Source of the DNA: a virus
Length of the DNA stretch: 42,436 bases
Direction: 5' to 3' (one strand)
IMG/VR virus record: IMGVR_UViG_3300025652_000152
Location: 1 to 42,436 of that record
The notes below the pieces were generated by a model. The model saw only the letters and a program-made list of their open reading frames with translations, was not told the origin of the DNA and ran no database searches. Both the position numbers and the translations under genes were made by a program. This document shows, piece after piece, positions 35,099 to 42,436 of this stretch. Numbering within the stretch: position 1 is the stretch's first letter; the number at the start of each line of letters is the position of its first letter.

Positions 35099-38000
35099 TA
35101 TCTAAATGATTTACGGAACTTAGTACCAGCCGCATACAAATGTACTAAATTTCTGTTAGTATTATCCTTTATAAGTCTGACCCCCATATAGTGGTCAATC
35201 ATCTTTCTTCTGTTATACCACTCTTTATTCTCATTAACATAGTTGTTGTTTACTATGCCTTCCTCTGTGAACATGGTAGTAGCTTGAGGGTGTACTGTAA
35301 CTGAAGTTGTTATGTTTCCTGCAACGTTTTCAGTACCAGTGATTAACTCACCGTCGTTAAGCTGTTGCTGCACTGATAGATCTCTAATGTCGTTGATGTA
35401 CCACATTCTATCTACCAGCCTAGCATTGTTTAAGTAGTTGATTGTCCTAGGAACACCTGTAATCTGAGTACTATTGTATGCATAAAACTCATCGAATACA
35501 GGATTAGATATGCGGAATGATTCCGATATGCTATTCTGGTCAGGAAGGAAGGACTCAGCCCAGTAGAACAGGTTAGAGAACAGCTTAGACTCTCCAGCTC
35601 CTGTATTGTCTATGAACTCTACTTCGAAGTTGTATATATCTCCGTAGAATCTACCAGGGTTATTCTTATTAGTATGCTCCCAGCTTCTGTCTTCAGCAAA
35701 GCTGATCAGGAACTCAGAGGTGTTAGTGTACAGTCTAGGTCTGTAGCTGTGTCTGCTACCCCATACCTTCATCTCAGGGTAGTATGATACTGTCCACCCC
35801 TCTTGTCTAAAGTAAGTGGGGTTACCAAATCCTATAGGTCCGCAGAATACAGTACCTGCAGCTTTAAAGTTTACACGCTCTCCAGGTACAGATATCTCAT
35901 CACCTTCATTACAAGGTTCTCCTGGAATATTTATGATGGTAGGTATGTTGTTTACGATTACAATCTGACCACTGTAGAATGCCTCAAAGAATGCTTCTGT
36001 AGGAACTGGTTCATGTTTAGTAATCAGCACACGCTTAAACAGTGGATCATAGCCAAGAGTAAATCCAATAGGGACAGTAAGCTCTGTGGTAGCATCAGTG
36101 TAAAAGCCATTAGCTGCTGCGTCAACACTGTCAAGGTTTATCCCAAACTGCTCTATAGCAAATGGCATATTCTCTCTCAGCCATGTCTCCATGCCGTTAG
36201 TAATATCCTGAATGCCTTGCCCACTAACGTTGTAGACTTTCTTGTCTCTATAGTTTACATAGAAGTGACCATACGCTGTAGTTACATGTGCATGTCTTGA
36301 GCTAGTACCTGCATGTCCTGCATCAGCTTGCATAACCTCATCAGGGTCTTGGGTAAAGATGTTACCACTTCCAATGAATGCAGTAACAGCATCAATAGAT
36401 AGTTGCTCTTTACCTTTAGTCACAAACAATGACCTGTCTGTGTGTATGTACAGGTTACCGTTTAGGTTAAACAAGTTCTTTATCTCACCTCTGTGTGCAG
36501 GTATGTCTTTGAATTCCAGTGCTCTAAACTTCCTAAACCCATCAGCAAGACTGCCTGAGTCTACATCAGAACGTACTACCCTGTTAGGGAATGTCTGCAC
36601 CTTAGTCAGGTCAGAGTATATAGGTAGTGGTGTAGCAACCTTCAAGATCTGCAGTGCAGAGAAGTGAGGCTCGTACAACAACTTATCAGGTTTGGTCAAG
36701 TCTTCAGTAGGAGGTACAAAGACAGTATTGTTAGCTGTGTTGTAGTCAAAGAACATTGACGTTTCACCCCTCTCTACATCATCTACATGCCTAAATCCTA
36801 TGAGGTCATCAGACTCACACATGAATGTGTAGACTGTAGACACTGGATTGACATCACCTTTTACCCAGTTTGTGGAGTCTTTTAGGATACCTATAGTCTG
36901 CTTAGCAATGTCATAATCAGTAGGAGTACTGCTATTAACAAGGCCATTAGCTACACCAGCTACCCAGTTCCATATAGCACTCCCATCTGTAGCTCCAAAC
37001 CTCAGAGCAGAGGCCATATTAGTATTACTGTAGTCTAGCCCTGACGGTATATCTGCCTGAGGTTTAAGCAGATTACGGATAGCATTTGCTGATAAAGCTC
37101 TGATATTGAGATAGTCTACATAGTCTTGACTGTTCTCATATGGACTTAGTAGCAACGAATCCGCTCCACCATCACCTTGCTGAGATGCACCTCTGAAGTA
37201 AGCATGTCCGTAGCTCTGAGATGTAGTTCTGAATGAGTACTTAGTAATGTAGGTATCTCCTCCATATATATCAGGTGACTCTGCTCCTAAGTAATAGTTG
37301 ACTCTATCCCCAACCCCATTACCACCTGTACCTTCATCAAGGTCTACAGCTCTAATAGGTTGGAAGTGCCCTGTCCATACTAACTGCTGAGCATGGAACG
37401 GGTTAAAGACATCAGTACGAGTAGCACACACATTCACAAGCCAAGCCATAGGAAGACCGTAGAACTGATTAGTAGGCTTCATGATGAAGTTCAATCCTTG
37501 GTAATCCTTAGGATCTTTGAATTCATCATTGTCTTGATTAAAACTATCTACTGCAGGTGAAGTGCCCCATACCTGCCATGTCAAAGGAACTCCACCTTGT
37601 GCAGCATCTGGGTACAGATAGTTGAATGACTCTCCCCATCTTACTGGTCCTACACGATTATTCCAAGTTACTTCATTGTATTGATATGCAGGAGCATGTC
37701 CTTTAAGTGCAGGTAGTCCACTAACTAGTCCAAATGCGTAGGATGTTTCTCCTGATCTGTTGAACAAGAACTTAGCTCCTTTGAAAGAACTAGAATCTTT
37801 AACTAAGTGATCTTCCTTACCATGCAGCAGTATCTTACTACCTGCATCTATAGCTAGAGTAAACCTGTTATCTGCAAATTCATCTCCCCACCAATAGTTA
37901 GGAGTGTTGTAAGGTATGCCATCACCACCCTTGATGTTGAATATACCGTTAATGGTAGCTGACGGAGATAGATACGTAGTCCCAATAAGAGTTGATGTTC

Positions 38001-40896
38001 TCCAGTATCTGACCCTAGACATCTTAGCCAATACAGCTGCTGCTTTCTCAGGCTTCTTTAAGTCATTATCCTCGGCAGGTTGGGTCATGTCCCTACCCTT
38101 CCTAGCTTTTCTAGCTCTTTTTGCTCCTTTACTGTTATCATTATCGTCGTGAGCTCCGTCCTCTGACTTAAAGTTGGAAGTACCATCGTCACCATCTGTT
38201 GTAAAGATGGTTTTTACATCATACTCACTATCGTCAGAAATGTCTAGAACTCTAGATGAACCGTAGAATGCTTTTTTAATAGCTCTGTCTGCGTCAAGCT
38301 GTCCCAATGACGCAGAGTCAGCCCACCAGAAATCTACAGTATTGCGTAGGTCTTGGTGAATCCAACCCATAGACCCAAACGTAGTGCTGTGAGCTGCTTG
38401 AACTTCTACATCGTTATAGGTAACATGAGGATCCCCATTTAAGTAATCCTCTTTGCTAAATTCACTTGGTGCTCTAAGCAGCTTATCGTGAGATACAGGC
38501 TCATTGACAACTCCTGGTCCTCCAGCAAATTGCCTGAATATTACCCCGTACTGACACTGAATGTGTGTAGCAGGGGATACATCTTCCCTATCCCTTAGCA
38601 TAGTGAAGTCATGGAACTGGAATACAGGGTTAGAGAAGTATCTCTTACTACTGTTTGTATTCCCTTTCCACTCACCTATAGTATCTACTGTACTGCCGTC
38701 AGTATGATCTAAGCCTCCGTACATGTAGAATGCTTTGACGTACGGTCCTGATACTACAGCCTCTAGATTCTGCTCAGGAACTGCAGCTACTTTAGGCTGT
38801 GATGGTACTGCAAGACTTTGCCCAAGTATTGTCTTGTCACTCTGATTACGCTTAGCGTAGTATACTTTGTAACCCTGTACGTTACCTAGTATCTCTCTAG
38901 GTATCTTCACATTACTGAGCCTGATACCCATAATGTTTATGGACTCTGAGACAACCATGCTCCCATCTGTCCCAAGATCACTAGCTGTATTTCTTTGACC
39001 TCCCTCAGGGTTATAGTTCCACTCTAAATAGTTTTCAAGGGGATCATTCCTACGTATCATAAATGACCTAGAGTCATTCGTGTTAGATGGCATTCTGTGA
39101 TGCCTTACTGGTGTGTTTGCTAAACTATTAGCTGGGTCTATGAGAGCATTACCCTCATTAGACACATCTCCTATGAGGAAGTCTCTAGTGTTAGGATATC
39201 TCTCATTGATATTCTCCCAGTATCCTGTAGTTACATTTAGGTTAGCTAGTGCTTCAGATGTATCTACTATCTGGTATACTCTAAGACCAGGATTCTGCTG
39301 AACCATCTCACTTGGGTTAAACCCGTGAGCTTCTTGGTGATTCTCAGGACTGTAGAGAGATAGGAGATCTGTTTCCCCCATACTTCCACTAGTGTTAGTC
39401 TGCTGATTTGTAAAAGTCAGACCATTGATAGTGGTTCTCTCTACGCCTTCCCTGCCTGGGATGTGATATGCATAAGTCTCTGATCCATCGTTAAGTACAA
39501 ATGATATGTAGAATGCATATACTTCTCCTCGTCTGTAAGTCTTGCGCTTGAAACTGTATGCAGGATCTTTATATCCTTTACGAGTAGTAAGTTGATTATC
39601 AACTGCAAACTCGTTTAGTATCTCTGCGTAGCTCCTATCTACACTGTCTACATCTGAGGTCCAGTTACCTCCAGATAGCTCCCACACTTTACTGTACTGC
39701 TGCGGTACTAAAGAATCGTAGGTCTGCAGCATCTTAGCATACCCATAGTTAAGTATGAAGGTGCTGTACAGCCTAGGGTCAAAGCTGTCTACTCTGTCTA
39801 CTACAGTATCAATGCGTATGTTATGCGCAAATGGCTGATAACCAATGTCTTTGTTAGACGTTACGTTAGCCATATACAGCCTATTGTCAAGCTGGTCTAT
39901 TGACTCTGCAGCTATGTAGTCTACGTTGTCTACAACAATGTCTTCTACAGCTATACTCTGAGAGTCTTCTGTACCAGAGTATACTATGTCCAAGTCTATA
40001 GCCCCATTGAGAGGTACTTGGATAGGAGTTAGTTTGACTGCAGTCATTGCAGTCTTTTGCATCTTAATGACTACAGGCTGTATCAGCTCATAGTCTATAC
40101 CGTCTAACCTGTTGATAGTCCAGCATATAGACTTACTAGTAGGGGTACCACCTTCAGCCCCTATGAATGCGTTTGTGGGGAGTGTGTTCTCAGGCTTAGG
40201 AGCTATGTATACAGGGTTAGAGATAGTAAAGTAGTTAGTCTCTAAGCCCTCATAGTCAGCATAAGCTAGAGCTAAGTAGTATGCTGCAGACGGTAGAGCA
40301 CCACCGTCAAGTATTTTAACTTCCTCAAAGTTACAGTGATTACCTATTCTTGGAATAAGCTGCAGTTTGTGATGAGTGTTGTTCTGATCATACAGCTCGT
40401 TAATCTGACCTCCGTTAAATCTAAACTGTAACTGCTTAGTTACATTAATTACCCTAGGTGGGTTGTAGTTACTTGCATACTCAAAGCTTGGGTATATAGC
40501 CTCATACTCTACGAACCCATCAGTGAAGTACACAAGTATCTCACTTGCTTGGTTCCTACGCTGAGTGCATACTATAGGATTGCTGAGCTGGAAGTTTAGC
40601 AGGTTATTCTCATACAGTATTACTGTGTCCTGATTCCTTGTATCCAGTATACGTATTTGATCTGTAAGTATCTCTCCGTCAACCTGTTGACCGAACATTA
40701 CTATGCGGTCATCATCTAGTACTACTCTACCTATTACCTTGAAATTAGCATTAGTAGGATACTCAGTAGTACCCCACTCATTGCTGATACTCCCCTTCTT
40801 GATATTGATGTTAGCGTTTAATGCATCACGCATTGTACCCTCAGGCTGATCTACCCGAGCAGTATCCTTGAACATACCTTTTCCTAACTTCTTCAT
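35098..40896 (-). CDS. Muzzle-like tail protein (1,932 aa)
   Basis: The start region QPEGTMRDALNANINIKKGS, then NEWGTTEYP, matches the opening of the large muzzle/tail proteins in crAss-like phages. The body is beta-rich with many Asn/Gly/Tyr/Trp turns. It has a charged low-complexity insert near residues 930-970 (DDNDNSKGAKRARKARKGRD) and a basic end (AAGTKFRKSFR). No enzyme motif or signal peptide is visible. Such proteins form the tail end through which DNA and internal proteins leave the particle. The assignment rests on size, composition, the opening motif and neighbours. It overlaps the ring-like gene by 4 bases (ATGA) and the downstream gene by TAATG. Confidence 0.75.
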   Translation of the reverse strand: MKKLGKGMFKDTARVDQPEGTMRDALNANINIKKGSISNEWGTTEYPTNANFKVIGRVVLDDDRIVMFGQQVDGEILTDQIRILDTRNQDTVILYENNLLNFQLSNPIVCTQRRNQASEILVYFTDGFVEYEAIYPSFEYASNYNPPRVINVTKQLQFRFNGGQINELYDQNNTHHKLQLIPRIGNHCNFEEVKILDGGALPSAAYYLALAYADYEGLETNYFTISNPVYIAPKPENTLPTNAFIGAEGGTPTSKSICWTINRLDGIDYELIQPVVIKMQKTAMTAVKLTPIQVPLNGAIDLDIVYSGTEDSQSIAVEDIVVDNVDYIAAESIDQLDNRLYMANVTSNKDIGYQPFAHNIRIDTVVDRVDSFDPRLYSTFILNYGYAKMLQTYDSLVPQQYSKVWELSGGNWTSDVDSVDRSYAEILNEFAVDNQLTTRKGYKDPAYSFKRKTYRRGEVYAFYISFVLNDGSETYAYHIPGREGVERTTINGLTFTNQQTNTSGSMGETDLLSLYSPENHQEAHGFNPSEMVQQNPGLRVYQIVDTSEALANLNVTTGYWENINERYPNTRDFLIGDVSNEGNALIDPANSLANTPVRHHRMPSNTNDSRSFMIRRNDPLENYLEWNYNPEGGQRNTASDLGTDGSMVVSESINIMGIRLSNVKIPREILGNVQGYKVYYAKRNQSDKTILGQSLAVPSQPKVAAVPEQNLEAVVSGPYVKAFYMYGGLDHTDGSTVDTIGEWKGNTNSSKRYFSNPVFQFHDFTMLRDREDVSPATHIQCQYGVIFRQFAGGPGVVNEPVSHDKLLRAPSEFSKEDYLNGDPHVTYNDVEVQAAHSTTFGSMGWIHQDLRNTVDFWWADSASLGQLDADRAIKKAFYGSSRVLDISDDSEYDVKTIFTTDGDDGTSNFKSEDGAHDDNDNSKGAKRARKARKGRDMTQPAEDNDLKKPEKAAAVLAKMSRVRYWRTSTLIGTTYLSPSATINGIFNIKGGDGIPYNTPNYWWGDEFADNRFTLAIDAGSKILLHGKEDHLVKDSSSFKGAKFLFNRSGETSYAFGLVSGLPALKGHAPAYQYNEVTWNNRVGPVRWGESFNYLYPDAAQGGVPLTWQVWGTSPAVDSFNQDNDEFKDPKDYQGLNFIMKPTNQFYGLPMAWLVNVCATRTDVFNPFHAQQLVWTGHFQPIRAVDLDEGTGGNGVGDRVNYYLGAESPDIYGGDTYITKYSFRTTSQSYGHAYFRGASQQGDGGADSLLLSPYENSQDYVDYLNIRALSANAIRNLLKPQADIPSGLDYSNTNMASALRFGATDGSAIWNWVAGVANGLVNSSTPTDYDIAKQTIGILKDSTNWVKGDVNPVSTVYTFMCESDDLIGFRHVDDVERGETSMFFDYNTANNTVFVPPTEDLTKPDKLLYEPHFSALQILKVATPLPIYSDLTKVQTFPNRVVRSDVDSGSLADGFRKFRALEFKDIPAHRGEIKNLFNLNGNLYIHTDRSLFVTKGKEQLSIDAVTAFIGSGNIFTQDPDEVMQADAGHAGTSSRHAHVTTAYGHFYVNYRDKKVYNVSGQGIQDITNGMETWLRENMPFAIEQFGINLDSVDAAANGFYTDATTELTVPIGFTLGYDPLFKRVLITKHEPVPTEAFFEAFYSGQIVIVNNIPTIINIPGEPCNEGDEISVPGERVNFKAAGTVFCGPIGFGNPTYFRQEGWTVSYYPEMKVWGSRHSYRPRLYTNTSEFLISFAEDRSWEHTNKNNPGRFYGDIYNFEVEFIDNTGAGESKLFSNLFYWAESFLPDQNSISESFRISNPVFDEFYAYNSTQITGVPRTINYLNNARLVDRMWYINDIRDLSVQQQLNDGELITGTENVAGNITTSVTVHPQATTMFTEEGIVNNNYVNENKEWYNRRKMIDHYMGVRLIKDNTNRNLVHLYAAGTKFRKSFR

Positions 40897-41882
40897 CTTC
40901 CATAGGTATTGTACCGACCTCTATATATGTCTTCTCTATCCCCAAGTTCATCAAACACATGGTCATGTCTGTTGATGTTCGGGATAAGTCTAACCCATTG
41001 ATTCATAAAGCTCTCCATCCTGTCAATGTCTGGGAACACTGCAGCGTTACGAGCTTGAGTACAGTAGTACTTCCACTTGTTGTCAGCAAAGTCATACTGT
41101 ATCCCATTCTTAGCAGAATCCACTGTACCCCCAAGAAGCATCTTCTTGTAGATGTACCAGAACATAGCTTCCTTAAAGCTCACATCGTCTGGAACTAGTG
41201 GGTAACAGTCAGCATCTGTAGGCAAAGCTTTGTAGCTGATACATACAGTACCTGTAGGGAATGAAGTTTTGATATAGTCACTCTCAATGAAGTAGCAGCT
41301 TACATGGCTATCATGATGACAGTCAGGACAATCAGACTCAGGGAAAGTATTAGTACAATACTTAAGTGGGATAAGATGATTACCTTCCTCCCCACCTACT
41401 AGTGTATTCTCAAGTACCACTATCCTAGAGTTTATATCTCTAAGTTGGTGGTCAGATGTTTTAGCTATCGAGTTATAGTCTTTAACATCTGCCTCAGTTA
41501 GGGTAGATGTATAAGTTCCATTAGTAGAAGCTATAATGTGATTAGAGATAGCTTCTCTGGCTTGCGTATATGTTATCACAAGCTTTGCTACTTCATCTTT
41601 TAACTCAGATATCTCTGACTCAATCTCTGCAGACTTTATGTGACCACTTGTAGCTACCTGTTGAGGGTAATACAAATCAGCAGGTAAAGCTGCTTTGTGG
41701 TTCTTAATCTCCACAGTGCAGACCTTAGTAATTGTCTGAGCACTACTCCCAATATGCTCCAATGCTTCTCCTATCCACTCAATAGAATCATGAAGCCAAT
41801 CCCCATTCTGAGAGTGAGGATTGAGATCACGCATGACTTTACGTACTATCTCCTTACTAGATATGGTTTTATATATCGCCAT
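40893..41882 (-). CDS. Ring-like tail connector protein
   Basis: The 329-residue product has an N-terminal helical part (VRKVMRDLNPHSQNGDWLHDSIEWIGEALE) and a beta part (VEIKNHKAALPADLYYPQQV). A coiled-coil insertion at about residues 85-160 follows. TGTVCISYKALPTD comes next, and then VSFKEAMFWYIYKKMLLGG. This order fits the ring proteins below the portal in crAss-like phages. A Cys/His cluster (CPDCHHDSHVSC) lies near residues 193-204 and could bind a metal. It overlaps the upstream gene by 14 bases and the downstream gene by ATGA. Confidence 0.7.
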   Translation of the reverse strand: MAIYKTISSKEIVRKVMRDLNPHSQNGDWLHDSIEWIGEALEHIGSSAQTITKVCTVEIKNHKAALPADLYYPQQVATSGHIKSAEIESEISELKDEVAKLVITYTQAREAISNHIIASTNGTYTSTLTEADVKDYNSIAKTSDHQLRDINSRIVVLENTLVGGEEGNHLIPLKYCTNTFPESDCPDCHHDSHVSCYFIESDYIKTSFPTGTVCISYKALPTDADCYPLVPDDVSFKEAMFWYIYKKMLLGGTVDSAKNGIQYDFADNKWKYYCTQARNAAVFPDIDRMESFMNQWVRLIPNINRHDHVFDELGDREDIYRGRYNTYGR

Positions 41883-42351
41883 GCTTTCTAAATCTTAAGT
41901 ATGCCAGATCATCGTCTTTGAGTAGTTTGGTCAGCTTCTCTTTATTACCTTTTATACCTCGTGTAGGTGTAAACCTATACGCACTCTTGTTAGAAATCTT
42001 ACATCTAGACTTCTGCCAGTGATACTTACAGTACCAAGGATCAGTGTAGTATATGAACCACTTTTCACCTTGACCTGTAGATACGTCAAAGAGCTCCTTG
42101 CCTTTTGCTAGAAGCTCTTGCTTGTACCTATTGCTCTCCCACCAGTCTATTGTAGGCTTGCTGGGATTACGTTCTATCCTACGTATTGATAAGGTAGATA
42201 GGTTACTACCCATACTAAATTCCCCACCGTCAAGAATATGCTCGACTATCAGCATGTTGAATTCCTCACAGATTTGTCTAAACAGACGAGTCTCTATGGG
42301 GTCTTCAACATGCTTTACATAGTCTTTATGTATATCCTTGATAGTAAGCAT
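41869..42351 (-). CDS. Conserved structural-block protein (160 aa)
   Basis: The N-terminus is helical (RLFRQICEEFNMLIVEHILDG). The middle reads PTIDWWESNRYKQELLAKGKELFD, then GEKWFIYYTD and WYCKYHWQKSRCK, an aromatic and basic stretch. The end reads FTPTRGIKGNKEKLTKLL. I associate this plan with a conserved small protein in the structural block of Bacteroidota phages, but cannot name a function. The start overlaps the upstream stop as TAATG, so it is translationally coupled. Confidence 0.6.
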   Translation of the reverse strand: MLTIKDIHKDYVKHVEDPIETRLFRQICEEFNMLIVEHILDGGEFSMGSNLSTLSIRRIERNPSKPTIDWWESNRYKQELLAKGKELFDVSTGQGEKWFIYYTDPWYCKYHWQKSRCKISNKSAYRFTPTRGIKGNKEKLTKLLKDDDLAYLRFRKHGDI

Positions 42352-42436
42352 TAGCGCTTCTTACCCATTTTAGCTTTACTCCTACGGTCCTTAAGAGCTT
42401 TCGTCATAGGTTCAGTCTTGTTACCGTCCTTGTCCA
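42351..42436 (-). CDS. 3' end of a further minus-strand gene
   Basis: An open frame enters from the right edge and ends with TAA at 42351-42353, overlapping the next ATG as TAATG. Only 27 complete residues are visible. They are strongly basic (PMTKALKDRRSKAKMGKKR at the end), which resembles a DNA- or RNA-contacting tail, but the family cannot be recognised from this much. Confidence 0.6.
   Translation of the reverse strand, partial: DKDGNKTEPMTKALKDRRSKAKMGKKR

Noticed and set aside
1-42436. Stop-codon reassignment (TAG or TGA read as an amino acid), known in some crAss-like phages
   Set aside because: TAA, TAG (3861, 7988, 14467) and TGA (2921, 10697, 11863) all end plausible genes here, and the giant gene contains no internal stops.
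1-42436. CRISPR arrays, insertion sequences, integrase or attachment sites
   Set aside because: No regularly spaced repeats, transposase-like or integrase-like frames were seen. The gene order is that of a lytic-type phage.

Overview
This window reads as part of a tailed phage of the crAss-like type (order Crassvirales), probably infecting a Bacteroidota host. The main evidence is a single 5,555-residue protein on the minus strand. It carries an aspartate triad in the context expected of the crAss-like virion RNA polymerase (a DFDVD motif preceded by Gly-Ser), plus two HExxH metalloprotease-like motifs. Next to it lie a very large muzzle/tail-type protein, a ring-type protein and internal virion proteins. 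Starts mostly lack purine-rich Shine-Dalgarno sequences and sit in A/T-rich leaders or directly on the previous stop, as expected for Bacteroidota translation. All three standard stop codons end genes here, so nothing points to stop-codon reassignment.

Layout. Positions 1-184 hold the 3' end of an unrecognised gene. Positions 185-640 hold two phage tRNA genes (Arg-UCU, and a CAU tRNA that is Ile2 or elongator Met), a small membrane-protein gene and a strong terminator. Positions 650-14467 are a tightly packed plus-strand early/replication block. In order it encodes a DnaA-domain-IV-like DNA-binding protein, two small overlapping genes, an SF2 helicase, two Myb/SANT-like proteins in tandem, an unknown protein, a DnaB-type helicase core, a Sak4-like ATPase, a small HTH-like protein, a candidate ssDNA-binding protein, a TOPRIM primase-like protein and a PD-(D/E)XK nuclease. 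After a terminator the block continues with an rIIA/rIIB pair, a FEN-type 5' nuclease, an unknown protein, uracil-DNA glycosylase and a DUF1599-like protein. Positions 14468-14491 hold a bidirectional terminator where two convergent blocks meet. From there to 42436 everything is on the minus strand: the giant virion RNA polymerase protein, two internal virion proteins (one with a peptidoglycan-binding-like segment), the muzzle-like protein, a ring-like protein, a conserved small protein and the 3' end of one more gene. Capsid, portal and terminase genes are not in the window.

How the parts fit. The plus-strand genes supply the phage's own DNA replication and repair enzymes (helicases, primase, SSB, annealing ATPase, nucleases, UDG) and an rII pair that in T4 serves exclusion and membrane functions. 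The minus-strand genes encode virion parts. The giant protein is probably packaged, injected and used to transcribe early genes before host RNA polymerase is engaged. Many adjacent genes overlap as TAATG, TGATG or ATGA, which suggests translation by termination-reinitiation.

The most interesting point is a nucleotidyltransferase-like segment inside the giant protein at about residues 1780-2000. It lies just before the first HExxH motif and has the motif series GS...DLD...LDV...K/R-x-KD-x2-D.
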